In this document: positions 7,520 to 16,346 of the stretch, piece after piece | Layout of the letters: each line of letters starts with the position of its first letter | Position numbering within the stretch: position 1 is the first letter of the stretch | Assembly (NCBI GenBank): GCA_963664255.1 | Contig: OY760938.1 | Coordinates: 186,001-250,000, forward strand | DNA: 64,000 bases | DNA from: G963663775 sp963664255 | GTDB lineage: Bacteria > Bacillota > Clostridia > Oscillospirales > Butyricicoccaceae | Direction of reading: 5' to 3' | Position numbers and translations under genes: made by a program | Notes under the pieces: model-generated | Told to the model about the DNA's origin: nothing | Seen by the model: the letters and a program-made list of their open reading frames with translations, nothing else | Databases searched by the model: none

Positions 7520-8443
7520 ATGCCAATTAAAATTGCTGACAGCCTTCCAGCGCGTGCCATTCTGGAAAGCGAAAATATTTTTGTGATGACGCAATACCGT
7601 GCTTTGCATCAAGATATTCGCCCGCTGCGCATTGCCTTGTTAAATTTGATGCCTACAAAGATTGCGACGGAAACGCAAATTTTGCGTTGTCTATCCAACA
7701 CCCCTTTACAAATTGAAATAGACTTGATACAAACCGCAACCTATCAATCTACCAACACACCTGAAGACCATCTGCTGGCATTTTATAAAACTTTTGATGA
7801 TATTCGCGACAATCGCTATGATGGTTTCATTATCACTGGCGCGCCTATTGAAAAAATGGCTTTTGAAGAGGTAGATTATTGGGAAGAACTTTGTGAGATT
7901 ATGGAATGGACCAAAACCCATGTCCATTCCACCTTGCATATTTGCTGGGGCGCGCAGGCGGGGCTTTATTATCATTATAATATTCCCAAATATTTATTGC
8001 AGGAAAAGGTTTCTGGGATATTTTCGCACAATGTCCTAAGACCTCATGCCTTGATTTTTCGGGGATTTGATGATGTTTTTCATGCGCCGCATTCCCGACA
8101 TACCGAAGTACGTGCGGCAGACATTCAAAAGCATCCAACACTGACCTTGCTTTCGGAATCGGATGAGGTGGGTGTTTATATGGTAGCTGCACAGCAAGGA
8201 CGCCAACTGTTTGTGCTTGGGCATTCAGAATATGATGCAGATACCTTGAAAGGCGAATATCTGCGTGATGTTAACAGAGGATTGAACCCACGGGTTCCAG
8301 CGCACTATTTCGAGAATAATGATCCATCGAAAGCACCGCTGGTGACATGGCGTTCACATGGGCAGTTGCTATATACAAATTGGCTCAACCACTATGTATA
8401 TCAGACGACGCCTTATGATCTGAACTCTAATTTGAATCTATAA
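7520..8443 (+). CDS. metA: Homoserine O-acetyltransferase (MetA family)
   Basis: First committed step of methionine synthesis: acylation of homoserine. 307 aa from ATG 7520 (MPIKIADSLPA); the longer frame upstream has no RBS. The catalytic cysteine is C142 in HICWGAQAG, with His/Glu in GHSEYDADT. Residue 111 is Glu (GAPIE), the residue associated with acetyl-CoA rather than succinyl-CoA use in this family (succinyl enzymes have Gly), so this is predicted to be an acetyltransferase. It stands alone between a prophage remnant and a gene-poor stretch. No SAM riboswitch was recognised upstream. Confidence 0.93.
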   Translation: MPIKIADSLPARAILESENIFVMTQYRALHQDIRPLRIALLNLMPTKIATETQILRCLSNTPLQIEIDLIQTATYQSTNTPEDHLLAFYKTFDDIRDNRYDGFIITGAPIEKMAFEEVDYWEELCEIMEWTKTHVHSTLHICWGAQAGLYYHYNIPKYLLQEKVSGIFSHNVLRPHALIFRGFDDVFHAPHSRHTEVRAADIQKHPTLTLLSESDEVGVYMVAAQQGRQLFVLGHSEYDADTLKGEYLRDVNRGLNPRVPAHYFENNDPSKAPLVTWRSHGQLLYTNWLNHYVYQTTPYDLNSNLNL

Positions 8444-8582
8444 GACTGAAAATGCTATCAAACGAAAGAAGAAATCCGTTTACGCTGAAAAAATGTTCTG
8501 AAAAATACCTATTTTTAAAATTAAAAACGAAACACAAATATTACATTTGTTAGGAGAAGAAATGGCGTAGTTTTCAGCGCGA

Positions 8583-8602
8583 TGGCGTAAATTTGGCGTA
8601 AA
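8583..8602. repeat. Paired 9-bp direct repeats (possible integrase arm sites)
   Basis: TGGCGTAAA occurs at 8583-8591 and 8594-8602, an 11-bp period (one helical turn), with partial copies at about 8563 and 6115. Such spacing is typical of recombinase arm-binding sites next to prophage ends. The rest of 8444-8744 shows no supportable gene. Confidence 0.35.
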
Positions 8603-8744
8603 CCACAAGGTGATTTAGTTGCAAATTATTCCATAGCTTGGCGCTCTTGTGTGAACGCATGAGAGTACCATGTCTTAGTTGACAGCCATGATAATTCAAC
8701 GGAAGCTAAAATACAAGAACTGAATATTTATGTAGCAATATATT

Positions 8745-8780
8745 AGCCGCACTTCAAATAAATGAGGTGCGGCTTTTTTA
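8745..8780 (+). terminator. Rho-independent terminator
   Basis: AGCCGCACTTCA (8745-8756) pairs perfectly with TGAGGTGCGGCT (8763-8774), followed by TTTTT. No clear gene precedes it; it probably belonged to a lost mobile-element gene. Confidence 0.8.
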
Positions 8781-8970
8781 CAAAATATAAAAGAAAAATA
8801 TACGGATATAGATTGTAAGATGAAACACCAAAAAAGTGGTAAAGCCGCAAATAACCATTTAATTTCATGATAACCGAATTAGCGTGAATAATAAAAAAGA
8901 TAAATAATAAATAAAAAGTGATGTAAAAAATGAAATTTTTGAATTTTTTCTGGGAATTAAGAACTTTTTA

Positions 8971-8999
8971 TTGAATATTAGAACAACCCGTGTTATAAT
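8971..8999 (+). promoter_or_regulatory. Sigma-A-type promoter for the 9075 gene
   Basis: -35 TTGAAT (8971-8976) and -10 TATAAT (8994-8999) with 17-base spacing, about 75 bases before the ATG of the small downstream gene. Confidence 0.65.
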
Positions 9000-9074
9000 C
9001 CATTTAGAAGGTGAGCGAAACAAGCTGTACATAGTTGAACTGACATTCTATATATTTAATAGGAGGTTTCTGCT

Positions 9075-9275
9075 ATGTCAGAAGTATTACTATTGGCAAA
9101 GTTGCGGCGTAAAGCGCGTAAACAAGGCTATGTTATACGTAAATTTCACGGAGTTCATCCCGTTAATAATTTTGGTGGCTATATGATTTTAGATAGAAGG
9201 TTAAAAATCATTGCAGGTGAACGCTATAACCTTTTCTTGAGCGACATTGAGGCATTCATCAATAAAATGAACTAA
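9075..9275 (+). CDS. Small conserved hypothetical protein
   Basis: 66 aa, basic N-terminus (LLAKLRRKARKQGYVIRKF) followed by a short beta segment (NFGGYMILDRRLKIIAGE) and a C-terminal helix. It has its own promoter (8971-8999), a good RBS (AGGAGG at 9062) and a terminator at about 9295, so it is a self-standing gene. Similar small proteins occur near mobile elements of clostridia. Function unknown. Confidence 0.7.
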   Translation: MSEVLLLAKLRRKARKQGYVIRKFHGVHPVNNFGGYMILDRRLKIIAGERYNLFLSDIEAFINKMN

Positions 9276-9293
9276 AGTGCAGATTCATATAAA

Positions 9294-9327
9294 AGGGCGC
9301 ACCTAAAAATGGGTGCGTCTTTTTTTA
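9294..9327 (+). terminator. Rho-independent terminator
   Basis: Stem GGCGCACC/GGGTGCGTC around 9296-9319 with a seven-T tail, 20 bases after the small gene's stop. Confidence 0.8.
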
Positions 9328-9849
9328 TCTTAGAGTTACTTTGCGCTAACTTACACGTGTGATGTGCGAGCACTAGAATTTATAAAATTCGATTAAAGCT
9401 GAAAATCTATAAAAAGTGTTTAACTGCTCATTGAAGCGTACGTAGCGATTTTAATGCGGAAACATTGATTAGACCAACTACGAGCCTTTAAATGCGTTAT
9501 AGTACCACAGCGGCGCGCATCAACTCGTATCCACTTTGGTTGCGTATCTGTATGCAGACAGTGGGGCGCGCTCTAACTGTATTTTTATTCATGAAACTTT
9601 GAATATTGTTCTATAACATTTGATAGAGTAGGTACAAGTGTTCTGTATCGCGACGCAAGATTTGTTATCTTTGAAATCATGGAGATAAGTCCGCTGCAGC
9701 TTGATTGATGTATAGTGCTGTAAGGCTCTGTAGCTCTAATAGCGACCGTTTTCACGGTCTTTACTATAATTTATGCGGCAGAACTGACAAAGTATCTGAT
9801 GGACAACGAGTATATGAACGAATTAGACTGACGCAAGCGTAAAAAAATA
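9328..9849. other. Gene-free interval
   Basis: I see no supportable ORF, RNA gene or strong terminator here. A short stretch near 9770-9830 (AELTKYLMDNEYMNELD in one frame) may be the tail of a lost gene. Confidence 0.4.
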
Positions 9850-10047
9850 ATGTCAAAGTTAGAGGATAATTCATTGCGTTTGCGTCCGTCTGAATTGGAC
9901 TATATGCTTATTTTGCAAGAAATTTTGTTTTATGGCAAAGGCATACCTATGGAAAAATTCATTGAATTAGATGATGATTTACACTTTGAGTTTCCGCAGG
10001 ACGCAGTGACATTCAGCGAATTGTCTGGTTCGCAGATTGAAATGTAA
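9850..10047 (+). CDS. Short acidic ORF, doubtful
   Basis: 65 aa (begins MSKLEDNSLRLRPSELDYM). The composition looks protein-like and acidic, but no Shine-Dalgarno precedes the ATG and it lies in a decayed mobile-element region. It could be a fragment of a larger regulator. No family recognised. Confidence 0.3.
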   Translation: MSKLEDNSLRLRPSELDYMLILQEILFYGKGIPMEKFIELDDDLHFEFPQDAVTFSELSGSQIEM

Positions 10048-10131
10048 CACATTTGCTTCCGGCAGCCAGTGCTGCAGCTGACGTATAGTGTGTTACAAAA
10101 GTTAAAGTGGCGCGAATTTAACAAAATAGGC

Positions 10132-10250
10132 AGTTTTGTATACTTGAGAGGGCTTAAGTGCCAAGGAAAAACGCTGTATGTGAAAGTGGACTGTGAAAAG
10201 CGGTCTGCTGAAACATACAGCGTTTTTCCTGCTCTCAATTATACAAAACT
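10132..10250. repeat. 119-bp palindromic element, copy 1
   Basis: Outer arms AGTTTTGTATACTTGAGAG (10132-10150) and CTCTCAATTATACAAAACT (10232-10250) plus inner perfect arms AGGAAAAACGCTGTATGT (10164-10181) and ACATACAGCGTTTTTCCT (10213-10230) form one long hairpin. It may be a MITE or a structured RNA. Confidence 0.7.
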
Positions 10251-10369
10251 TACATTTTGTATAATTATATATGCAGTAAATTTCGGGCATCCGGAACGCT
10301 TCCGCGCTCTCTCCTGCCCTGCATTTCCTGCGTTCAGCCACTAGCTAATATCTAAGTATACAAAATGTA
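10251..10369. repeat. 119-bp inverted-repeat element, copy 2, abutting copy 1
   Basis: TACATTTTGTATAATTA (10251-10267) and TAAGTATACAAAATGTA (10353-10369) are inverted, 16 of 17 matching. The unit has the same length as the preceding palindrome and begins at the next base. The core TTTTGTATA is shared with the first element's arms. Confidence 0.6.
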
Positions 10370-10378
10370 TGTTCTTGT

Positions 10379-11014
10379 TCAATTCGCGGTTTTTAAAATT
10401 GCTTTTCTATAATCATTTGCTGTAGCTTGGTGATGTGGTTTCATGCGTTGTTTACCGTTTTCAATAATGTCACGAAATGTTTGCCAACCCATGGCTTCAA
10501 TAATCATAACTACTGTCGGACCCATTGCACATGTGAACCAGTCTTTGGTGGTTTCTAATACATGCTGTACCTTTTCACTGGATAATAATGCTACTTCCTC
10601 TAAAGAGCCGATGAACTCCAACCACCAGACCGCCAAGGAACATCTTGTTATATTGCTATCATCATCTTCGATGAATGCAATCTTTCCGTTCAGAATTCCA
10701 ACCGCCAACTCCCCTAGCTTTTCAGTATTGCAGAAGCAGGCAATGAAATTATTGGCGTTCTCATCTCGCAGAACCATTTCAAGGCGCACCCAATGTTCGT
10801 TATATTCCTTTTCATCTGGTTTAAATTGTTGCTTTGCTTTATCATAGATGCGGATTCTAAACATACTAGAAGGTGCGCCAATGTACACCGAAGCACCCGC
10901 ATCATGCTTGCCGTTTTTACTTTTCCGAATATCTACAGCACGCATACGGCTGTTAATTTGTCCATTATCCGCATTTATGTGTTTATGCGGCTTAGGTATA
11001 TACATCTGTTGCAT
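10379..11014 (-). pseudogene. Rep_trans-type replication initiator/relaxase, N-terminally truncated
   Basis: 211 aa. The segment VYIGAPSSMFRIRIYDKAKQ followed by WVRLEMVLRDENANNFI is the hallmark of the Rep_trans family (plasmid and phage replication initiators, Tn916 Orf20-like MobT relaxases). These are normally about 330-400 aa; the N-terminal HTH and the first part of the nicking domain are missing here. The remaining N-terminus (MQQMYIPKPHKHINADNG) does not resemble the family. A remnant of an integrative element or plasmid. Confidence 0.65.
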
Positions 11015-11302
11015 CCTTTAGATGAACTGCCGATTATGAGTAGCGAATTATACGAGGTCAAGCAAGAAAAAAAGTAGCTTATGTCGGAGCCCCAACTTCC
11101 TGACTTTGGATAATTCCATAGCACGAAACCGAGGTAGATCTGTACTGCTATGGGAAAAGCATCTCAGATTTCCTCCTGCAAATTCGAAAAGTGTACGGCA
11201 AAGCCCTTGTTTTTCCATCCATCTATTGAAAAAGAACACATAAACTGGTAAAATGGTTATAGCAAAACTAGCCTGTCCGTAAACAGACTTTCAAAAAGCT
11301 TT

Positions 11303-11440
11303 TCAGTTATATGCCATAGGCGAAGAAAGCGTGGTTTTGAGCAGTCCGGTATATCCGCAGTGTGGGCACTGAGAGGGATTTCTGCCGATGAGTTTGTGGA
11401 TAAGCTGCTCGGCAGGAAGCTTTTCTTGTAGAGCCAAACT
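11303..11440 (-). pseudogene. IS91-type transposase C-terminal fragment
   Basis: One minus-strand frame reads LQEKLPAEQLIHKLIGRNP then QCPHCGYTGLLKT before a stop at 11303. The late CPHCG pair resembles the C-terminus of IS91/Y2-type transposases, which often sit directly downstream of a tyrosine recombinase gene, as here. Everything upstream of this fragment is missing. Confidence 0.45.
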
Positions 11441-11450
11441 CGTTCCGGTC

Positions 11451-12494
11451 TCAATCTTGCAGACTCTCAGTTTCTTTTGTTTCCCTTGGTTTGCGTCCGC
11501 GCTTTTTCGGAAGTATATCCAATGGACTGAAAATATCTTTATTCAAATTGCTGAGATGAAGATAAAAATCCGTGGTTTGTATAAAGGCTTGTCCCAAAAG
11601 CTCTTTGATTTGGCAGACTTCTGCACCAGATTCCAATAGATGTGTTGCAAAGCAATGCCGTAAAGTATGAACTGTATAAGAATCCTGTAGCTGTGCCATC
11701 ATTCTGTACTTATGAAATGCATTTCCAACCGCTCTTGAAGAAAGGATATGTTTATCCTTTCTTCTTGCGTAAAACAGATATCCTTCCGGATGGTTTGGAC
11801 GATATTGTTTCCAATATTCCCGCAGAAGCTCGAGATTTCGCTGAGAAAGCACGGTGAGGCGATCTTTGCCACCTTTCCCATGATGGACAAAAATACGCAT
11901 CTGTTCACTGTCTATATCCTGTATGCGCAGATGAATGATTTCAGATAGACGCAATCCTGCACCGTAAACGGTTTCAAACATGGCGCGATCTCGTAAATTG
12001 TCGATTATAGAGAAAAATCGCATAATCTCGTTTTGCTTATAATTGCAGGAAAGTCCCGTCGATCACGGCATCGCGGAATCATCCGACAGTTCAGGTTTCT
12101 TGCTAAAACATCCCCAAAGATGAAGCGAAGCGCACTGTTATAGGTGTTTACACTGCCGTTTGTTTTTCCAATATTAATTTGGTGAAGCAAAAAATCGCGA
12201 ATTTCTGGTTCGCCCATCGTTTCAAGGAGACATTCCTTGTGATAGCACAAAAAGCCGCAGCGCACATAAATAGGACTCCCCTGTCTTTTGGGATATTCCT
12301 CGCAGCGCAAATTCTTCGTGGGCTTTTTGAATAATTTCTTCGTTTGTCATAGAATCATCTCCTGTAAAGATGAACCGGAAAAATTGTAAAACATCCAAAC
12401 GATACTCAAACACTGTGTTTTTGCTCCGTCCCTTGATCGTTACCAAATAAGCGAGATACTGCTCGACGATTGGACATGTTTTATCTGATTGCAT
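11451..12494 (-). pseudogene. Tyrosine recombinase broken by two frameshifts
   Basis: Three minus-strand pieces make one XerC-like recombinase: an N-terminal SAM-like part from 12494 (EQYLAYLVTIKGRSKNTVFE), a middle piece (GEPEIRDFLLHQINIGKTNG) and the catalytic domain (GAGLRLSE arginine, HGKGGKDR lysine, HTLRHCFATH, FYLHLS tyrosine). Single-base losses near 12243 and 12027 break the frame. The usual LLGH histidine reads LLGQ, another decay sign. The N-terminus itself looks like a join of two recombinase starts (a second begins at MTNEEIIQKAHEEFALRG). Confidence 0.75.
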
Positions 12495-12601
12495 ATGACC
12501 ACTCCTTCAAAATGAGTGTTGACCATAAAGCATAGATGCAAACATGAACCATAGATAACGCGAAGTAGCAAAATGCTCAGCTCGGTCAGCTGTAGGTCAT
12601 A

Positions 12602-12650
12602 GCAATGATATAGTAATTAAAATCGTGATTCTTAATTACTATATCATTGC
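12602..12650. repeat. Perfect 19-bp inverted repeat upstream of the LRR gene
   Basis: GCAATGATATAGTAATTAA (12602-12620) and TTAATTACTATATCATTGC (12632-12650) with an 11-base spacer, ending 33 bases before the ATG of the surface-protein gene. It could act as an operator or an RNA hairpin in the 5' leader. Confidence 0.75.
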
Positions 12651-12683
12651 ACTAAAAATGCTTAAAGGTGGTTGTAAACAAAA

Positions 12684-15047
12684 ATGAAGAAGAAATGGTT
12701 GTCGTGTTTTATAATCCTATGCATATTTCTAACTGCATTTCCGGGATATTCTCAAGCGACAAATACCGACTTTGAGATTCTCAATGGTGTGTTAACGAAA
12801 TACAACGGTATCGGCGGTGCGGTGGTTGTGCCTGATGAAGTGACCAGTGTCGGAACTGACGCTTTTTCGCAGTGCACTACAATTACAAGTGTTGTACTAC
12901 CAGAGAAAGTTAGCAGTATCGGAGATAGCTCATTTAACGGCTGTACGGCGTTGCTAAGCATTACCATTCCAGACGGTGTCAACAGTATTGGGGACTATGC
13001 ATTTGCAAATTGCAGTACGTTACAAAACGTGACTTTACCTGCGGCACTCACCAGTCTCGGTGCAGCAGCGTTTTCAAGCTGTTCTTCCCTGCAAAGCGTC
13101 AGTATTCCTGCCGGACTTACAGTGATTGATTCCGAAACATTTTGTGATTGCAAAGCGCTGCAAAGTGTCTCTTTACCTGAAGGAATCACCGCTATAGGGG
13201 ATTCTGCGTTTGCTTATTGCCTATCCTTGAAAAATATCACTTTACCAAACAGTCTTACCCAAATCGGTTATTATAGTTTCGGAGATTGTGAATCGCTCAC
13301 AGATGTTGTTTTCTCGGATCAGTTAGAAAGCATTGGCACATGTGCATTTATTTTTACGGCAATTACCGACTTAAATCTGCCAGACAGCGTAACCACCATC
13401 GGAGATACTGCCTTTGGCGGCTGTACGCAGCTTGTCAGCGTGACGCTCCCTGATGGTGTCGCCAACATTGGATCCGCTGCTTTTGGCGGTTGTTCTTCCC
13501 TGAGTAGTGCAGCCATTCCAGTGAGTGTAGTAACCATCGGGGAAGAGGCTTTTCAGGACACCTCCTCTGATTTTACAGTCTATGGACAGGATGGTTCAAC
13601 TGCTGAAACGTATGCCAAGGCAAACAATCTCAAATTTGTATCGCTGGATACTGGTGCTGTCCTCGTATCGCCAAATGATTTGCTGACAGCAGGCACAGAA
13701 CGAGGCGCATTTAGCCATTATACAATATTCAATTATGACAATGATGAAGCAAATGACGCCTGCAAGGCAGGCTTGATTCCACCTGAGATTTACACCAAAG
13801 AAATAACTGCGCCGATTACCCGTGCAGATTTTTGCCATTACGCTGTGAAATTACTGGAAGTGGCGGAGAATCAATCGACAGATGAAATTCTGGCTAATGA
13901 AGGATTTTCCATTGCGCATGATCCATTTACAGATACAGATGATCTCGTTGTATCTGTTGCGGCAGCGCTTGGCATCGTTACTGGTACGGGTAACGGAATG
14001 TTTCTGCCAAATGGGAGTATTACGCGCGCAGAAGCGGCGGCGATGTTGATGCGAACCGCAAAGGTACTTGGTTATCAGCCGGATGGCACATCTGCGTCTT
14101 TTAGCGATCTATCTAATCAGGCAGACTGGGCAAAAACAGCGGTGCAGTTTGTTTCTGCTGCAGGTATTATGAATGGCACTGCAAGCGGTGTTTTTTCTCC
14201 CAAGCAAAATTATACCTATCAGCAGTCCTGTATCACGATGTGGCGCTTGCTGAAGGCACTGTATGTATCTGGATATGCCACATGTCCACAAACAGACGGC
14301 ACACTTTCGGATAACGGCAGTATTTTGACGCTGGGTGATGGTGCGGAAGTTTCGGTTGTCAGCGAAGCGGGCGACCTAAAAACCACACTTACGATAGACG
14401 GTGTTGTAACGGACGCTTATAGCGGAACTGCTTTGGATAATAATGCATATAGCCCTGACTATATAGATTACACGGGTTCTGTTGGCAAGTGTGCGTATAC
14501 TGCACGAGAAAACAGAGGCAATGTCCTGTATTTCAGCTCCATTTCCGGCTTTTATATGTATGACTACACTGCAACACACTTAACCCGCTATGCAGACTGG
14601 TCTGTCGGGGATTTTAAAATCTATGGAGACAGGATCTATCTGATTTCCAACCGTACAGATAATAGTCAGTGGACCGATGATTTTTTTGCAAACGGATGTA
14701 ATGAGCTGGGGTATCTGTCGATCAACAGCGGAGAATATACACAAATCGCAGATTTAGAACCCATTGCACAACTGTCTGAAAATCCTAGCAGCACTACTGC
14801 AATCAATAGCATCGACTGCGTAGAAGCAGACGGTTCGGTCAGTATTTCCTCTGTATATGATTGGGGCGGAAAATCTTCCATGCTGTATTGTTACAAAGTG
14901 CTGGGCGATGGGTATGTGCAGGTTGCGGGATGCGCAAGCGAATATATTTCATTCCTTCCGTATGAGGAGGTTCTCGATTTTCTTGCCGATATACAAACTG
15001 AAGTGGATGAAAAATTACAGCAAGGGGAAACATTGGCGGGGGCATAA
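12684..15047 (+). CDS. Secreted LRR (BspA-type) protein with S-layer homology domains
   Basis: 787 aa. A signal peptide (MKKKWLSCFIILCIFLTAFP) is followed by about a dozen LRR_5/BspA repeats of 23 aa to residue about 320 (repeating ITSIGDxAFxxCxxLxSVxLP). Residues about 325-530 hold S-layer-homology-like modules (TRADFCHYAVKLLE, GSITRAEAAAMLMRTAKVLG, FSDLSNQADWAKTAVQFVS). The C-terminal 250 residues look like a DUF5050-like beta-propeller (NVLYFSSISGFYMYDY, IYGDRIYLISN). It is likely anchored to the cell wall by the SLH part, with LRRs for adhesion. RBS AAAGGTGG precedes ATG 12684. Confidence 0.85.
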   Translation: MKKKWLSCFIILCIFLTAFPGYSQATNTDFEILNGVLTKYNGIGGAVVVPDEVTSVGTDAFSQCTTITSVVLPEKVSSIGDSSFNGCTALLSITIPDGVNSIGDYAFANCSTLQNVTLPAALTSLGAAAFSSCSSLQSVSIPAGLTVIDSETFCDCKALQSVSLPEGITAIGDSAFAYCLSLKNITLPNSLTQIGYYSFGDCESLTDVVFSDQLESIGTCAFIFTAITDLNLPDSVTTIGDTAFGGCTQLVSVTLPDGVANIGSAAFGGCSSLSSAAIPVSVVTIGEEAFQDTSSDFTVYGQDGSTAETYAKANNLKFVSLDTGAVLVSPNDLLTAGTERGAFSHYTIFNYDNDEANDACKAGLIPPEIYTKEITAPITRADFCHYAVKLLEVAENQSTDEILANEGFSIAHDPFTDTDDLVVSVAAALGIVTGTGNGMFLPNGSITRAEAAAMLMRTAKVLGYQPDGTSASFSDLSNQADWAKTAVQFVSAAGIMNGTASGVFSPKQNYTYQQSCITMWRLLKALYVSGYATCPQTDGTLSDNGSILTLGDGAEVSVVSEAGDLKTTLTIDGVVTDAYSGTALDNNAYSPDYIDYTGSVGKCAYTARENRGNVLYFSSISGFYMYDYTATHLTRYADWSVGDFKIYGDRIYLISNRTDNSQWTDDFFANGCNELGYLSINSGEYTQIADLEPIAQLSENPSSTTAINSIDCVEADGSVSISSVYDWGGKSSMLYCYKVLGDGYVQVAGCASEYISFLPYEEVLDFLADIQTEVDEKLQQGETLAGA

Positions 15048-15128
15048 GCTTATAGAATATTTGCGAAATAATATATAGCATATCTTTTGATCCAGTTTAC
15101 ACGACAAATTCAGGAGGATATTGTCCAT

Positions 15129-16049
15129 ATGAAAAGAAAAAAACTACGAATATCTATCATCACGATGATAAGTCTATGCACAATCAGCAATGCGGCTGCA
15201 ATTTCTACCCAAACCTATACAGAGCAACTGCAATCAGCGAGTGATGGCTCTCAATCAAACGCGTTTACTTTGACCAATATAACCGAAAAAGATGTCTCTG
15301 GTAGCGATACGCCGATTTATTATGGAACTGCACCTGTTCAAATTTCATTTTATACAAATGGTGAAGTCACATGGCATTGTTTCGGAAGCACGGTGGATGA
15401 CTATACAAAATATATGAACAGCTTTATGGGAAATCCATATTACGGAGACGATATTCAACTCACCAATGGTGTTGGATATTTGGCCAAGAGTGGCATTTAT
15501 ACCGTTAGTGCTGGATTTCGTTTTCAGTCAGAATCCGGACTTTCTCAATGTTCCGATAAAGGATATATTGTAATAATTTCAAATCCAGCTGTTCATGTGA
15601 CAGCAACAGCGCAACCAAACACTTCCAATATAGAACTTGACGGAAGGGCACTATCCTTGCAGGGGTATAATATCAATGGTTTAAATTACTTTAAGCTCAG
15701 AGATGTAGCAATGGTACTAAAGGATACCAATAAGAAGTTTCAAATAAACTACTATGAAGATTTCGATGAAAATGGCGGAAAGATTTTCATTGTGCCAGAT
15801 CAAGCGTATACACCTGTAGGTGGTGAGTTGCGCGTATCTTCTACGACGACATCTGTACAAACAAGACTGATAGAGCCGAATATCGGGGTCGATGGTTGGC
15901 TTAATGAAAGCCTCACAACTGCATACAACATAAACGGGAATAACTACTATAAACTTAGAGATATTGCTAAAGCTCTCAATTTCGGCGTTTCTTGGGATGC
16001 ACAAACACAACTGATTAACATTAATACAGCGATAGGGTATACGAATTGA
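15129..16049 (+). CDS. Secreted stalk-domain (copper-amine-oxidase-N-like) protein
   Basis: 306 aa from ATG 15129, chosen because AGGAGG at 15112 is well placed; earlier in-frame codons lack an RBS. It has a signal peptide (ISIITMISLCTISNAAA), a beta-rich middle (residues about 50-155), then two stalk-domain halves with the hallmark NINGLNYFKLRDVAMVL and NINGNNYYKLRDIAKALNF. Such domains are extracellular structural modules. It lies 80 bases downstream of the LRR/SLH protein on the same strand and may share its transcript. Ligand unknown. Confidence 0.75.
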   Translation: MKRKKLRISIITMISLCTISNAAAISTQTYTEQLQSASDGSQSNAFTLTNITEKDVSGSDTPIYYGTAPVQISFYTNGEVTWHCFGSTVDDYTKYMNSFMGNPYYGDDIQLTNGVGYLAKSGIYTVSAGFRFQSESGLSQCSDKGYIVIISNPAVHVTATAQPNTSNIELDGRALSLQGYNINGLNYFKLRDVAMVLKDTNKKFQINYYEDFDENGGKIFIVPDQAYTPVGGELRVSSTTTSVQTRLIEPNIGVDGWLNESLTTAYNINGNNYYKLRDIAKALNFGVSWDAQTQLININTAIGYTN

Positions 16050-16243
16050 AGATGAATTTTATAAATTGTGCGTTGCTTTCAGTTTGATACACCAGATAGG
16101 TTTTTTAGTTTGAGTAATATTTATCAAACAACTCGTCTTTACTTATATAAAGCTATTGGATATTGATGATGCCTCAAAACAAAATCTTGGCCTACGCTGG
16201 TCTTTCCCACCACTAGGGCAGACTAGGGACTTTAACCATTAAG

Positions 16244-16312
16244 AGTACGCCCATGCTGGGCGTACTATACAAAAGACCCCACAACCATGACGTGTTGTAG
16301 GGTCTTTTGTAT
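16244..16312. terminator. Tandem hairpins, bidirectional terminator region
   Basis: AGTACGCCCA (16244-16253)/TGGGCGTACT (16257-16266), then AAAAGACCCCACAAC (16271-16285)/GTTGTAGGGTCTTTT (16294-16308). It separates the convergent stalk-protein gene and pfp and can serve both strands. Confidence 0.75.
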
Positions 16313-16346
16313 ATTTTTCGCCTAATACTGCACAAGCATCAAAAAA

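Noticed and set aside
11048..11239. 63-aa minus-strand ORF
   Set aside because: No RBS, low-complexity, no family; lies in decayed mobile-element sequence.
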